A stretch of DNA of 64,000 nt from assembly GCF_024679095.1 (NCBI RefSeq), contig NC_066513.1, positions 11,854,504 through 11,918,503 on the forward strand, given 5' to 3'. The position numbers were made by a program, and so were the translations under genes. This document shows positions 23,348-37,649 of this stretch, piece after piece; within the stretch, counting starts at the first letter, position 1; each line of letters begins with the position of its first letter. The stretch is from Eriocheir sinensis (taxonomy: Eukaryota; Arthropoda; Malacostraca; Decapoda; Varunidae). Under the pieces are notes generated by a model, which saw nothing but the letters and a program-made list of their open reading frames with translations, ran no database searches and was not told where the DNA came from.

Positions 23348-26300
23348 TAGAGTTGAAGAAGGAGCGAATAGGAAAGTTCGTGAAGGGGTCGGGGGAAGCC
23401 GAGCGCCCCTCAAAAAACGACCCAGGGTAGCAACCCGGGCGCCAGAGGAAATTGAGACTACAGTGCAGGCTGAAAATAGTAGCTTGTTTGAATCTGTTGT
23501 GGCCGCGTGCAGTCAGCCTGAAATTATGGCACTTAAAGTAAAGCTGGGTCCGCTACAAGCGTCATTTGCGGTCGACACCGGCGCTGCGGTTAATGTGTTG
23601 TCGGAAAAGACGTACATAGCTTTAAAACGCGCGTCGCGGGGAGGCCGCTACCAGCTACGACTCTCTGACCTAAGCCTTTGCGATGTCACCACCGACAGGC
23701 TGAACATCCTTGGGGTTGTGTGTTTGCCAGTGAGTTTGGGACGAAACACCCCTGTCATGCGTTTGGATTTTTACGTGACGTCAAACTTTTCACTACCGTC
23801 TGACGGTCTTCTTGGGTTGTCGTCGCTGAGGTCCAACCGCGTGGTAATAATTCCAGATATTAATACAGAAAGGTTTCAAGGGAGATGTTACAAGGCCATG
23901 GATCAACCTGTGCGCTTCGCTTCTCCCTGGGAAAGAAAGGAAACACTCAGCAAGGGTCGGGAAAGTGCTTCTTTAGCTGAGTCGGTAGTGCATACCGTTC
24001 CGACTCTTTCCACGGTGTCGGTGCATGACGCGGGCACCACCTCACTTCATGATAAACCACCAACACCACCTGATGTTTTCAGGGGATGGAAAAATATCAA
24101 TGCGATAGTCGTAGGGAATCATGAAATCCCTCAACGAACCGCAATGCACATCCCCGTGTCAGTCCCTAACGCCACCGTAGGTTGTGACGTCTGCCTAGAA
24201 GGGCCTAGTCGTGTGAACACGCTAGCGATAGAGTCCACCCTTAACACGGTACGCGAGGGAAGTAGGACCGTAGCTTTAGTGGTTAAAGCCACTGGCGGTC
24301 CAGTTACGCTAAAAAATGACGCCGGCGACAAGACATGTCAGGCCTCATCTGTCGACTCTTTTGTCAAAGTGGTCGATTACCCCGAAATTAAGGGCCCGTT
24401 TGACCTTTCAAGTGGGTACTGGCAGGTGCCGATGACAGTTGAATCCAGAGAGATTACAGCCTTTAGTACCCCTAGCGGTCATTTTGGATGGTTAAGGATG
24501 CCATTCGGCCTCAAAACCGCACCGATTACTTTTCAGAGGATGATCAACACATTGTTCTCAGACATGATAGGCAAAGGCGTCTACGCATATTTAGATGATT
24601 TAATCATCTGTAGCAAGGATGGCGACAGTCACCTAGCTAAATTGGAAGCAGTTCTGCTTAAACTTAGAGAAGCTGGCCTTAAGGCCAAGCTGAATAAATC
24701 TGATTTTTTAAAGCCAAAAATCACCTTTTTAGTCCACACTGTTGATGGAGATGGAATCCACACGATGGACGATAAATTATCGGCCATAAAGAATTTTCCG
24801 CAACCCCAAACCTTCGCAAACGTTCGGTCTTTTCTTGGGTTGTCCGGCTACTATAGGCCTTTCATACAAGGTTTTGCCAAAATTGCTTCGCCTCTAACAC
24901 AACTTTTAAAGAAAGAGGTACCATTACATTGGAATGCCCAACAACACAAGAGTTTTACAGACTTGAAGTCAGCGTTAATCAACGCTCCAGCCTTGGCATT
25001 CCCGAACTACAACGTCCCTTTCACACTTATACAGATGCCTCAGCCCTAGGACTTGGTGCTGTTTTGATGCAACCGGACGCTCGCGGTAAAAATCGCGCTA
25101 TTGCGTACGCAAGTCGTACTTTAAACCAGGCTGAGTCGAACTATTCAGTGACCCATCAAGAAACCCTAGCGGTTGTTTGGGCCCTTAAACATTTTAGGGA
25201 TATTATCCTTGGCTATCCTATCACTGTATTTACGGACCAAGCGCCAGTCACCGAGCTTTTTAAGGGTAGAAACCTCACCGGTCGACTCGCACGGTGGTAC
25301 CTGACCATCCAGGAATTTAGGCCAGCTTTTAAGTATTTACCAGGGCGCGCCAACGTCGTCGCGGATTCACTGTCTAGAAATGTACCAGTTGGCTCAATGG
25401 TAGAAACGCCTACTGCAATTGAAAATTTCACTCTAAGGGATTTAGCAGCAGCCCAGCGTCGACATAACGTTTGGAGTAAAGTAATATACGCTCTGGAATC
25501 GGGTGATGAAACAAGTCTCCCGCCACTACCTGTGTCTTTTTCACAATTTTTCTTGTCACAGGACGACGTCTTGTGCCGCTATTGGCTCCGTAAAACGCAG
25601 TCTGTCGCACAGTTTATGATACCAGAGTGTTATGTACCTGCGGTACTGAACTTAGCTCATGACGCGGTGATTGCTGGTCACCCGGGGAGGGAACGCACAT
25701 TATCAGCAGCCCGAGCGGTCTATTTTTGGCCAACTACAGTATGCGTGTAGATATTGACGCGTATGTGGCTAAGTGTGTCAAGTGTGCCCAACATAAGGGG
25801 ACGGTGCCTAGCCCTGCACCGATCCTAGAATACCCGCCCCCTGACCGACCTTGGGATGTAGTTTCTATTGACTTGCTACAGCTTCCTGCCAGCCACCAGG
25901 GCTCTAAATATCTCTTGGTTTGTGTAGATCACTTGTCGCGGTACGTTGTATTAGCCCCGGTGAAAGATGAATCTGCTAAGTCCATTGCTCATGCCTTAAT
26001 AAGTCATCTAATTTGCCCATACTCCACACCTAGGGTGTTGTTAAGTGATAATGGGACTGAGTTTCGCAATCAACTTTTGGAAGAAATATGCAAACAGTTT
26101 GGCATTACACAAAGTTTTACAGCCAGTTATCACCCAGCCAGCAACGGCCTTGTTGAACGCGCTAAAAGGAAAATTTTAGATGTCTTGCGCCCGGTTGTTA
26201 GCGGACTTCAGCATATTTGGGAGGACTGGCTAGCATATGTTGCAGCAAGCATAAACAGCCGTGTTTGTGAGTCAACGGGACAATCTCCCCACTACATATT

Positions 26301-26785
26301 TTTTGGGGTTGAGAAGAGACTTCCATATGACCTGCTTAGTAGTTCTCATTCACCTGTATATATACATATATTCTAAGGTTCAACTCAAAGTTTTCTCAGA
26401 TATTCATAGAAACGTCAAAGAGAGACTACTGGCTACAGCTGAGGCTATGTGCTTACAGCAACACAAGCGTGCCGCCCCTGTTTCCTTGAAAGTGGGTGAC
26501 TTTGTTATGCTTTGAGTCCCAGAGAGACATTCGAAGTTGTCCCTTAAATTCGTGGGCCCACACCAGATAGTTAGACAACTAGGTTTACACAAATTTGAGC
26601 TTTATGACCTCATTTTTAATTCGTATGAAATTTTGCATAGTGATCGCCTCAAAAAGACTGACGCCCAGCCTGAGGTCCTTGATTCGACTTTAGTTGAACC
26701 CGCGAGAACCGCCTTTTTACCTCAGCCTGACGATGCCTTGTCTATCTTTCCACCACATGATTATAACCTGCGTCCTCGCCAATAA
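23289..26785 (+). pseudogene. pol remnant: protease, reverse transcriptase, RNase H, integrase
   Basis: Protease: AVDTGAAVNVLS (the Asp of DTG). RT: DLSSGYWQVPM, MPFGLKTAP, YLDDLIICS and FLGLSGYYRPF of the gypsy type. RNase H: YTDASALGLGAVL, HQETLAVVWAL and TDQAPV. Integrase: H-x-GHPGRERT with CVKCAQHK for zinc binding, then the D, D and E of the catalytic core (SIDLLQLP, LSDNGTEF, NGLVERA). Frame changes occur near 25040, 25735 and 26340, with a stop at 26513-26515. Sequence between protease and RT is unusually short: the first RT motifs before DLSSGYWQ are mostly absent, indicating an internal deletion. Non-functional. Confidence 0.88.
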
Positions 26786-26794
26786 GCGTTATCT

Positions 26795-26809
26795 GCTTGG
26801 TTCCAGGAA
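26795..26809 (+). promoter_or_regulatory. Possible splice acceptor for an env transcript
   Basis: A pyrimidine-rich run ending TTCCAG lies 4 nt before the env start codon. Insect errantivirus env is known to be expressed from a spliced mRNA. No donor was identified in the 5' leader. Confidence 0.35.
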
Positions 26810-28406
26810 ATGTTGCCCCTCGCCTTCTACTTCCTCTTGCGCTCCGTTCTGGCTGCGGACCCTGCTCACCTCAAGCCGGGAGCCCTCTCTGCTCATTTGG
26901 ATCGGGTTTCTCTGGTTGAGGATGTCCTGTGGGTCCAGTACCCGTTTACTGCTCTGGTGGAAATACCGGGCACACTGAGGGCAATAACGGAACAAGTGAA
27001 TGAGTTTGTGTTGCAGCTGGATAAGAATGCTCCTGTAGAGGGTATTACGTGTCTGATGCATGAGCGCATAAGGTACTTGAATGACACTCTAACCCTGGCT
27101 TTGGAGAACTACGCAGACCTTTCCTTTTCTAACCGTACTAAGCGAGGCTTGGTCAATGGGATTGGGCAACTTTCCCGCATGTTGTTTGGAACCGTGATGG
27201 ATGAGGATGTGTAGGAACTGCGGGATAGGTATAACCACTTGGCCTCACTTGCTGCTACTCAACACAAAACCATTCGGATGAATTTCTTACACATTTCCAG
27301 ACTTGAGCATGCGGTACAGGACATTGCTGCTTATTCTCGAACCTTAGGGACTTCCTTTAATGAGTTGTTTACCGGCATGGGAAATCTGTACGAAATGGCA
27401 CGTGTTCAGCAAGCCTTGCCTGCCTTGGAGAGTGCAGGCAACTCTGTCCTCCATACTAATGCACTAGTAATTCAGAATGTAGTGGATGCAGATTGTGGTA
27501 GGGTTACTTCTTCTCTTTTCCCTGTCAGAGATCTACGAAGGACTTTAAAAACAGGAGAAGAGGAACACCAACTAACACCTTTGTTTGATATACATGCCAT
27601 ACACTTCTACTATCCCTTGCTGGAGTCATTCCTGACGTCGGAAGCTATAGTGATTCACGTTCCCTTCAAGTTAAAGGATGAGTTTGAGGCTTATCAGCTG
27701 GAACCTTTCCCTTTCTCTGTCAATGACTCGGTGATGGTGCTAGACTTACCTGCCACAGTGGTATTAATTCGTAATGATTTGTCGCTTTATGCAACGGGTC
27801 AGATGTCAGACCTGGGGACCTGCAAAACAGAGTATCACAATCTCTATTTTTGCTAAGCGTCACTGTTTGCTTTCCTACCGTTGACAGATGGTATCTGCGA
27901 AGCGGTGCTGACCCAGTCAGATGCTTCTAAAGCTCTAGAGAGTTGCCCCTATCGTCACGTCGTCCTTAAACCACTTTTCCACAGGAAGTTCTCCGGATTT
28001 CACTACTTCTTTTTCACACTACCATTTTTTTGTGACAGTGGTCTGTCCTAAAGGATCAACTTATGGAGAGGTTGCAGGTCACTTGGCGGTACGGGTGGCT
28101 TGTTCCCTACGTTCTGTCAATTTGACGACCTTTCCGGAGAAGCTCCATCATGGATTTACAGCCACAAATGCCATCCCAATCTATCCTATTGACAGTTTAG
28201 TGAATCTCACCTTTTCTAGGATAAAGTATGTAACAAATAGTCTTTCCGAGCTAACCTTTTCAAATTTCTCGGAATTGGAATCAGCTGTCCATGACTCTCT
28301 ACCGGTTTACCTTGCCCCATATGTACATTACCCTTCTATTGTTGTTCCTGTGGTTATTTTTATCATCATTGTCATCCCTTGTTTTGCCTTGTTAAGTGGG
28401 CTCTGA
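26810..28406 (+). pseudogene. env-like fusion glycoprotein gene (baculovirus F / errantivirus Env type), broken
   Basis: The ATG at 26810 opens a hydrophobic signal-peptide-like start (about 17 residues). A furin-type site RTKR lies at about residues 109-112, followed by a Gly-rich hydrophobic fusion-peptide-like stretch, the layout of F-type Env (short F2, cleavage, long F1). The C-terminal part (28032-28406) ends in a roughly 25-residue hydrophobic transmembrane segment and a very short tail. The gene is broken by an in-frame TAG at 27212-27214 and by a frame change between 27856 and 28032. In the family the protein mediates membrane fusion. Here it is an old endogenous copy without an intact frame. 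Confidence 0.8.
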
Positions 28407-28433
28407 CTTTGCACAACCATCCTCAGGCAAATG

Positions 28434-28788
<355 letters not shown>

Positions 28789-28870
<82 letters not shown>

Positions 28871-29233
28871 CAATGTACATATGAATGAATGACTGTATGT
28901 GTCGAAACACATGATCAGTGTCACCACAGGATGCTAGGGAACACGTAGGTGCTAGGGTGTGCTTGTGGTGTGCTTACGGCGTGCTTATTGGCCGTGAGAA
29001 CTGTGCTGAGCCGACGGTGAAATCAGCAAGACTCCGAACCGGAAGATCAACACTTCCGGTGGATTATCTACGCACACTTATACCTCCACCGCGGACAGGA
29101 GGAGGCAGATCACAGTGGGCCGCGAGGACGAGCACATCGCCCTCTTCAGGGTGTGCGGGCGACAGCTCACATAAACTTTGTAACTATTGTGTAAAACTAT
29201 AAATATAGTTAAAACTAATCGCACTTTTAACAT

Positions 29234-29295
<62 letters not shown>

Positions 29296-29511
29296 TGAAC
29301 CAATTGAACAAAAGTGAAATTTACGGGTCCGCTAGGCCACACATCATCTACCTCACTTAACTAAAGGCTATTGTGTTCTCTCACCTACTACGATCAACTT
29401 GTGAAGCAGGCCACGGTAACACCGGCCCTGTGACGAGTGAGATAACAGTTCGCGCCTTAAACTAACACTTAACACGAACCACCTTAAAAATAACACTAAA
29501 AACGTATAACA
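28789..29511 (+). repeat. LTR copy C (3')
   Basis: A (TA)n start, then the same blocks as copies A and B, (GA)n at 29238-29291, and the end CGTATAACA followed by the GAAC target duplication. The exact left edge is blurred by the TA expansion. Confidence 0.8.
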
Positions 29512-29554
29512 GAACAACAACAAGATGGACAATCTTGATCGGCGTCGCAGACGT

Positions 29555-29559
<5 letters not shown>

Positions 29560-29630
<71 letters not shown>
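29560..29630. repeat. (GA)n microsatellite
   Basis: About 70 bp of GA between the gypsy element and the right TIR of the composite block. Confidence 0.95.
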
Positions 29631-29632
<2 letters not shown>

Positions 29633-29907
29633 AAAGAGAGGAGGAGTGTGTGTGTGTGAGGCTGATGACTTCATGGAGTTGGGAGGAGCATGAGAACCAG
29701 CCGGCGAATCAGAGAGAGTGAGGCGCGCGGTTTAACGTGAGTGGGTCCCCTGAGAAGTAGAAATAGCCCCAGAGTAGTCCGCCCTAGTACCCCTTACGGT
29801 CGCGAAGCAGAGCCCCTTCTGGCAGCATTTGCTTCCTGACGAGGCCTGCTCAATCAAAATCGTTCCCGTGTAATACCCGCTTTAGATGTGTGGAAAGACA
29901 TTCTTAC

Positions 29908-30072
29908 CTTGGGAGGCAAAACAGAGGGTGGGGCAGTGACGGCCAGGCGAGGCAGCTGAATGTTGACCCCCTGCAAAGCTTCCTCCAAGTCGTTTACTAT
30001 TCTTGACTCCTCATCGTCCTCTTCCTCTTCATTATCATCTTCTTCATCCTCGTGCTCCCCAAATTCACTCTC
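29908..30072 (-). CDS. Ubiquitin-specific protease, exon 2 (acidic region before the catalytic domain)
   Basis: A 165-nt, 55-codon minus-strand exon, phase 0 at both ends, acceptor CCGAACAG|GAG and donor AAG|GTAAGA. It reads ESEFGEHEDEEDDNEEEEDD, then EESRIVNDLEEALQGVNIQ and PPSVLPPK. The acidic run looks disordered and could serve as a docking segment. It joins upstream to ...PALQHE and downstream to GRGLCRLPNLGNTC in one frame, which is the main support. The acceptor has a poor pyrimidine tract and a LINE poly(A) tail only 38 nt upstream. Confidence 0.82.
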
Positions 30073-30110
30073 CTGTTCGGGTCATCAAGATTATTTGAGG
30101 ATAAGACGTG

Positions 30111-30855
30111 TTTTTTTTTTTTTTAAGCAGAGGAGTCAGTTCAAGGGCATAATAAAAAGGTAACAAATGTTAAAAAAAAGCCCGCTACTCACTGCTCCTA
30201 AAAAGAGTTAGATGAGTAGCCGAAAGACAGGACAATTTCGGGAGGAGAGGTGTCCTGATACCCTCCTCTTGAAAGAGTTCAAGTCGTAGGCAGGAGGAAA
30301 TACAGATGAAGGAAGATTGTTCCAGAGTTTACCAGCGTGAGGGATGAAAAAGTGAAGATGCTGGTTAACTCTTGCGTAAGGGATTTGGACAGTAAAGGGA
30401 TGAGCTTGAGTAGAAAGTCGTGTGTGGCGAGGCCGCGGGAGGGGGGGAGGCATGCAGTTAGCAAGTTCAGAAGAGCAGTCAGCATGAAAATATCGATAGA
30501 AGATTGAAAGAGAGGCAGCATGGCGGCGAAATTTAAGAGGTAGAAGACTATCAGTAAGAGAAGGAGAGCTGATGAGACGAAGAGCCTTAGCCTCCACTCT
30601 GTCCAAGAGAGCTGTGTGAGTGGAGCCCCCCCACACGTGAGATGCATACTCCATACGAGGGCGGACAAGGCCCCTGTAAATGGATAGCAACTGTGCGGGG
30701 GAGAAGAACTGGCGGAGGTGGTACAGAACGCCCAGCCTCGAGGAAGCTGATTTAGTAAGAGAAGAGATATGAAGTTTCCAGTTGAGATTTTGAGTTAAGG
30801 ATAGACCGAGGATGTTTAGTGTTGAAGAAGGTGATAGCTGAGTGTTGTCAAAGAA
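30111..30855 (-). mobile_element. Poly(A)-tailed LINE (family B), 3' fragment
   Basis: Poly-T at 30111-30124, then 3' UTR and the C-terminal ORF ([20 protein letters not shown] and [15 protein letters not shown], 30208-30690). 5'-truncated near 30855. It lies 38 nt upstream of USP exon 2 in the same sense. Confidence 0.88.
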
Positions 30856-30989
30856 GTTGTCAAAGGTGGTGAAGTAATGTTGATAGAATCATTCAATCAA
30901 TGGGAGCAAATGTCGGGGGGCTTGTCGCCTCGCTTCTGTTTGGGCGATTATATGAGGACAGGACAGGTGGTGGTGAACTGGTGTTGATA

Positions 30990-31305
30990 GAAGAGTAAGG
31001 TAAAGTTGAAGGCATACGCTATAACTGTGCGTGGTCTCAGCCCGTATTTGCGCAGGCAAGTGTTTATAACGGCGCCATCTTCTCTTGGCTCATGTTGCAC
31101 CCCAGAACTCGTTCTGGATTCATTTGGACGGTTTCCTCTAGAGTCCGGGTTGATGGATGGTCTTCAGGACAGTATGTGGGTAGTTTTAAGTCACTCGGCG
31201 GTGACTGAAAAATCCGGGGTGGTAGCATGGGAATTCGAATTTGCGTTGTCCATCACGCGATGAATGTGGGCCCAGCACGCTACCACTCAGCCACCGCCTA
31301 TCCTT
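30990..31305 (-). mobile_element. tRNA-derived SINE
   Basis: On the minus strand it reads GGCGGTGGCTGAGTGGTAGC (A-box region), an AATTCGAATTCCC B-box-like segment, GAGTGACTTAAAACTA, and GATGGCGCCGTTATAAACAC near the 3' end. Same family as 46190-46556, with its tail lost. Confidence 0.82.
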
Positions 31306-34790
<3,485 letters not shown>

Positions 34791-34984
34791 TTCACACCCG
34801 ACCTCTGCTGAGAGAAGGTCGTGACCTCACCCCGCTGCGCCCCACAACATCGCTTGCCCTGTGTTTTCGTCGTGCTCTTGGGCGTTTGTGTGTTCTCGCT
34901 TGTGGACCTTGTGTGTTGCCTGTGATTTCCCGACACGTGTTTTGGTGTGTGTTCGCTTGTGGTTTCTGCCTGTGGTTGCCTCTG

Positions 34985-35640
34985 TGATTTGTGTTTCCGG
35001 TGTTTTTGCGTGTGATCTGGCTGTCTCCGGGTGTTCTACGTGGGTTTCAGAGTGATTCAAGTGTGTTGTGTTTCCGGTGTTTTTGCGTGTGATCTGGCTG
35101 TTTCCGGGTGTTCTGCGTGGGTTTCAGAGTGATTCAAGTGTGTTGTGTTTCCGGTGTTTTTGCGTGTGATCTGGCTGTTTCCGGGTGTTCTGCGTGGGTT
35201 TCAGAGTGATTCAAGTGCGTTGTGTTTCCGGTGTTTTTGCGTGTGATCTGGCTGTTTCCGGGTGTTCTGCGTGGGTTTCAGAGTGATTCAAGTGTGTTGT
35301 GTTTCCGGTGTTTTTGCGTGTGATTTGGCTGCTTCTAAGTGTACTGCGTGGGTTTCAGAGCGTTTTGAGTGTGCTGTTTTGTTTCCGGTGTTTCTGCGTG
35401 TGATTTGGCTGTTTTCGAGTGTTCTGCGTTTCGAGTGTGTTGTGTTTCCAGTGCTTTTACGTGTGATTTGGATGTTTATAGTGCTCTGCGTGGGTTTCAG
35501 AGTGTTTTGAGTGTGCTGTTGTACTTCCGGTGTTTTTGCGAGTGACTTGAGGGTGTTTAGTCGTGCTTGTGCTTGGGTTTCTGAGTGTTTCGTGTGTCCC
35601 GAGTGTGACTTTGTGTTCCCGAGTGTCTCACGCGTGATTT
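34985..35640 (+). repeat. Tandem 77-bp repeats in the CR1-type 5' region
   Basis: The block GTGTTGTGTTTCCGGTGTTT recurs at about 35061, 35138, 35215 and 35292 with a 77-bp period. Degenerate units follow to about 35640. About seven units in all, each containing TTTTGCGTGTGATCTGGCTG. Confidence 0.9.
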
Positions 35641-35689
35641 GGGTGTGTCGACAACCCACCCTTTGAATTCCCTGAGGATTCAATCTGCT

Positions 35690-36500
35690 CCTCCTCATTA
35701 CACCCTCTTAAATCCCTAGAGGATTAACACTTCCTACACCCTTTCCCTCACCTCACCTAAGCCCCCCCACCCTCGCTCACCTCACATCCCTTTGCTCCTC
35801 CTCATCCCCTAGAGGATTAGCCCTTCCTACTCCTCCTCACCTCCACATATTTCTAAGCCCTCCCCCCCTCACTCACCTTACCTCACATCCTATTTACCCA
35901 TCCCTTCACCCACCTTACCTCGCCTCTTTCTTAACCTTTCTTGTTCTCACACACCTCACTCACCTCACATCCCTTCCTACTCCTCCTCTCTCCCACTTAC
36001 CTCCTTTCCCAAACTCCCTCTCACTCATCTCACCTATTTCCTAACCCTCCTTGATCTCACACACCTCACTCACCGCCTCCCTTTCCCCCTCTTTACTCAC
36101 CTCACATCCCTTCCTACTCCTCCTCTCTCCCACCTCACCTATTTCCTAACCCTCCTTGATCTCACACACCTCACTCACCGCCTCTTTTTCCCCCTCTTTA
36201 CTCACCTCACATCTCTTCCTACTCCTCCTCTCTCCCACCTCACCTATTTCCTAACCCTCCTTGATCTCACACACCTCACTCACCGCCTCCCTTTCCCCCT
36301 CTTTACTCACCTCACATCCCTTCCTACTCCTCCTCTCTCCCATCTCACCTATTTCCTAACCCTCCTTGCTCCCACACACCTCTCTTTCCCCCTCTTTACT
36401 CACCTCACATCCCTTCCTACTCCTCCTCTCTCTCACTTTTCCTCCATTACTAAACTACCTCTCACACACCTCACCCCCTTTCCTAATCCCCTTCACTCTG
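35690..36500 (+). repeat. CT-rich region with about 105-bp tandem repeats
   Basis: Strongly pyrimidine-rich. CCTTGATCTCACACACCTCA recurs near 36049, 36155 and 36259. It lies between the 77-bp repeats and ORF1 of the LINE. Confidence 0.8.
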
Positions 36501-36528
36501 TGTTTTTATCTCTTTCATTTCAGCTAAG

Positions 36529-37500
36529 ATGGCGCCTAAGAAGTGCAGTACTTGTAACGGTAGCTTCTCAGCTCACTTTTTTACAGGGCGTTCTGCTGTC
36601 TGTCGACTGTGTCTGTCCAGGCAGCATCTCGAGACAAGACTGCAGGAGCAGGAAGAGAAGATGGAAGAAGGCCAGAATAAAATAATAGAGCTTTCTCTCA
36701 CCAGGCAGCATCTCGAGACCAGACTGCAAGAGCAAGAAGAGAAGATGGAAGCAGGTCAGAATAAAATAATAGAGCTTTCTCGCACTGTTGCCTCCTTGCA
36801 GGAATTCATCCAGGCTAACGTTGCTGTGGTGCCAAACCCTTCTCCAACCGCCCCCTTGCCCTCAGCGGTACCGTCGACACCAGCGGACAACACCACGCAA
36901 CGGAGGATGCTAGTGGCACCGCCCATGATGGCTTCACCGTCGTGAATGGAGGAGCCAAACCAGCCAGACAAGCGATTTATCCTGTTCATTGCTTCAACAG
37001 GTTTGCCATTCTGGAGGAGGAGGACGAGCAGGAGAGCACCTTCCTGGTGGGTGACTCCATGATTCGCCAGCAGGTCGTTGAGTTCTGCGGCAGAGTTCCT
37101 CGTCGAAGACGGAACTATTGCTATCCTGGTGCTGGGATCGACGACATAACTGCTGCTCTTGAGGAGATCTCCCCCCAGGCTACTAATGATTCACTGTTTG
37201 TTATTCACACAGGTACGAACGACATCACCACGACCCGGTCTGAGGAACTCCTGGAGAAGTACCGTAGGCTCATCCAGCAGTATAAGACTAACTCCCTAAC
37301 ATTTTGATTTCAGGAGTTCTACCACGGACTTGGGCGGAGAGCGACTTTTCAGTAAGGCCTTCAGCCTAAACAACCGCTTACAGACTCTTTGCAGGGAGCT
37401 TGACGTGGAGTTCCTCAACACATGGGACAATTTCTATGTACAAAATGAGCTCTTTCACATGGACGGATTGCACCTTTCTCCCATCTGGGCAGCCTGACTC
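36529..37500 (+). pseudogene. CR1/L2-type ORF1: Cys motif, coiled coil, SGNH-type esterase
   Basis: The ATG at 36529 gives MAPKKCSTCNGSFS with C-x2-C and C-x2-C pairs, then two copies of a Glu/Gln-rich coiled-coil segment containing RQHLETRLQEQEEKM, then a Pro-rich linker. A frame change at about 36942 leads to the esterase domain: FLVGDSMIRQQ (the Ser of GDS), PGAGIDDITAAL and HTGTNDI. After another shift near 37305 comes DGLHLSP, with the Asp/His expected of the catalytic triad. An ORF1 esterase is established for CR1/L2-group elements. The two frameshifts make this copy inactive. Confidence 0.82.
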
Positions 37501-37649
37501 GGAAGTCTCCTCAACGTATCAGTGAGTTTCATACGAACAAATTTCGAGTCTCGGCCACTTCGCTCCACCCCAGCCGTGTAATTTGACGCCGTGCATCGCA
37601 ACAAACCCGTATGCGTGTTCCCGAAATTACCTACACCTCTATTACTAAG

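Noticed and set aside
34960..35640. CRISPR-like array
   Set aside because: The 77-bp units are contiguous without unique spacers; they are LINE 5' tandem repeats in a eukaryotic genome.
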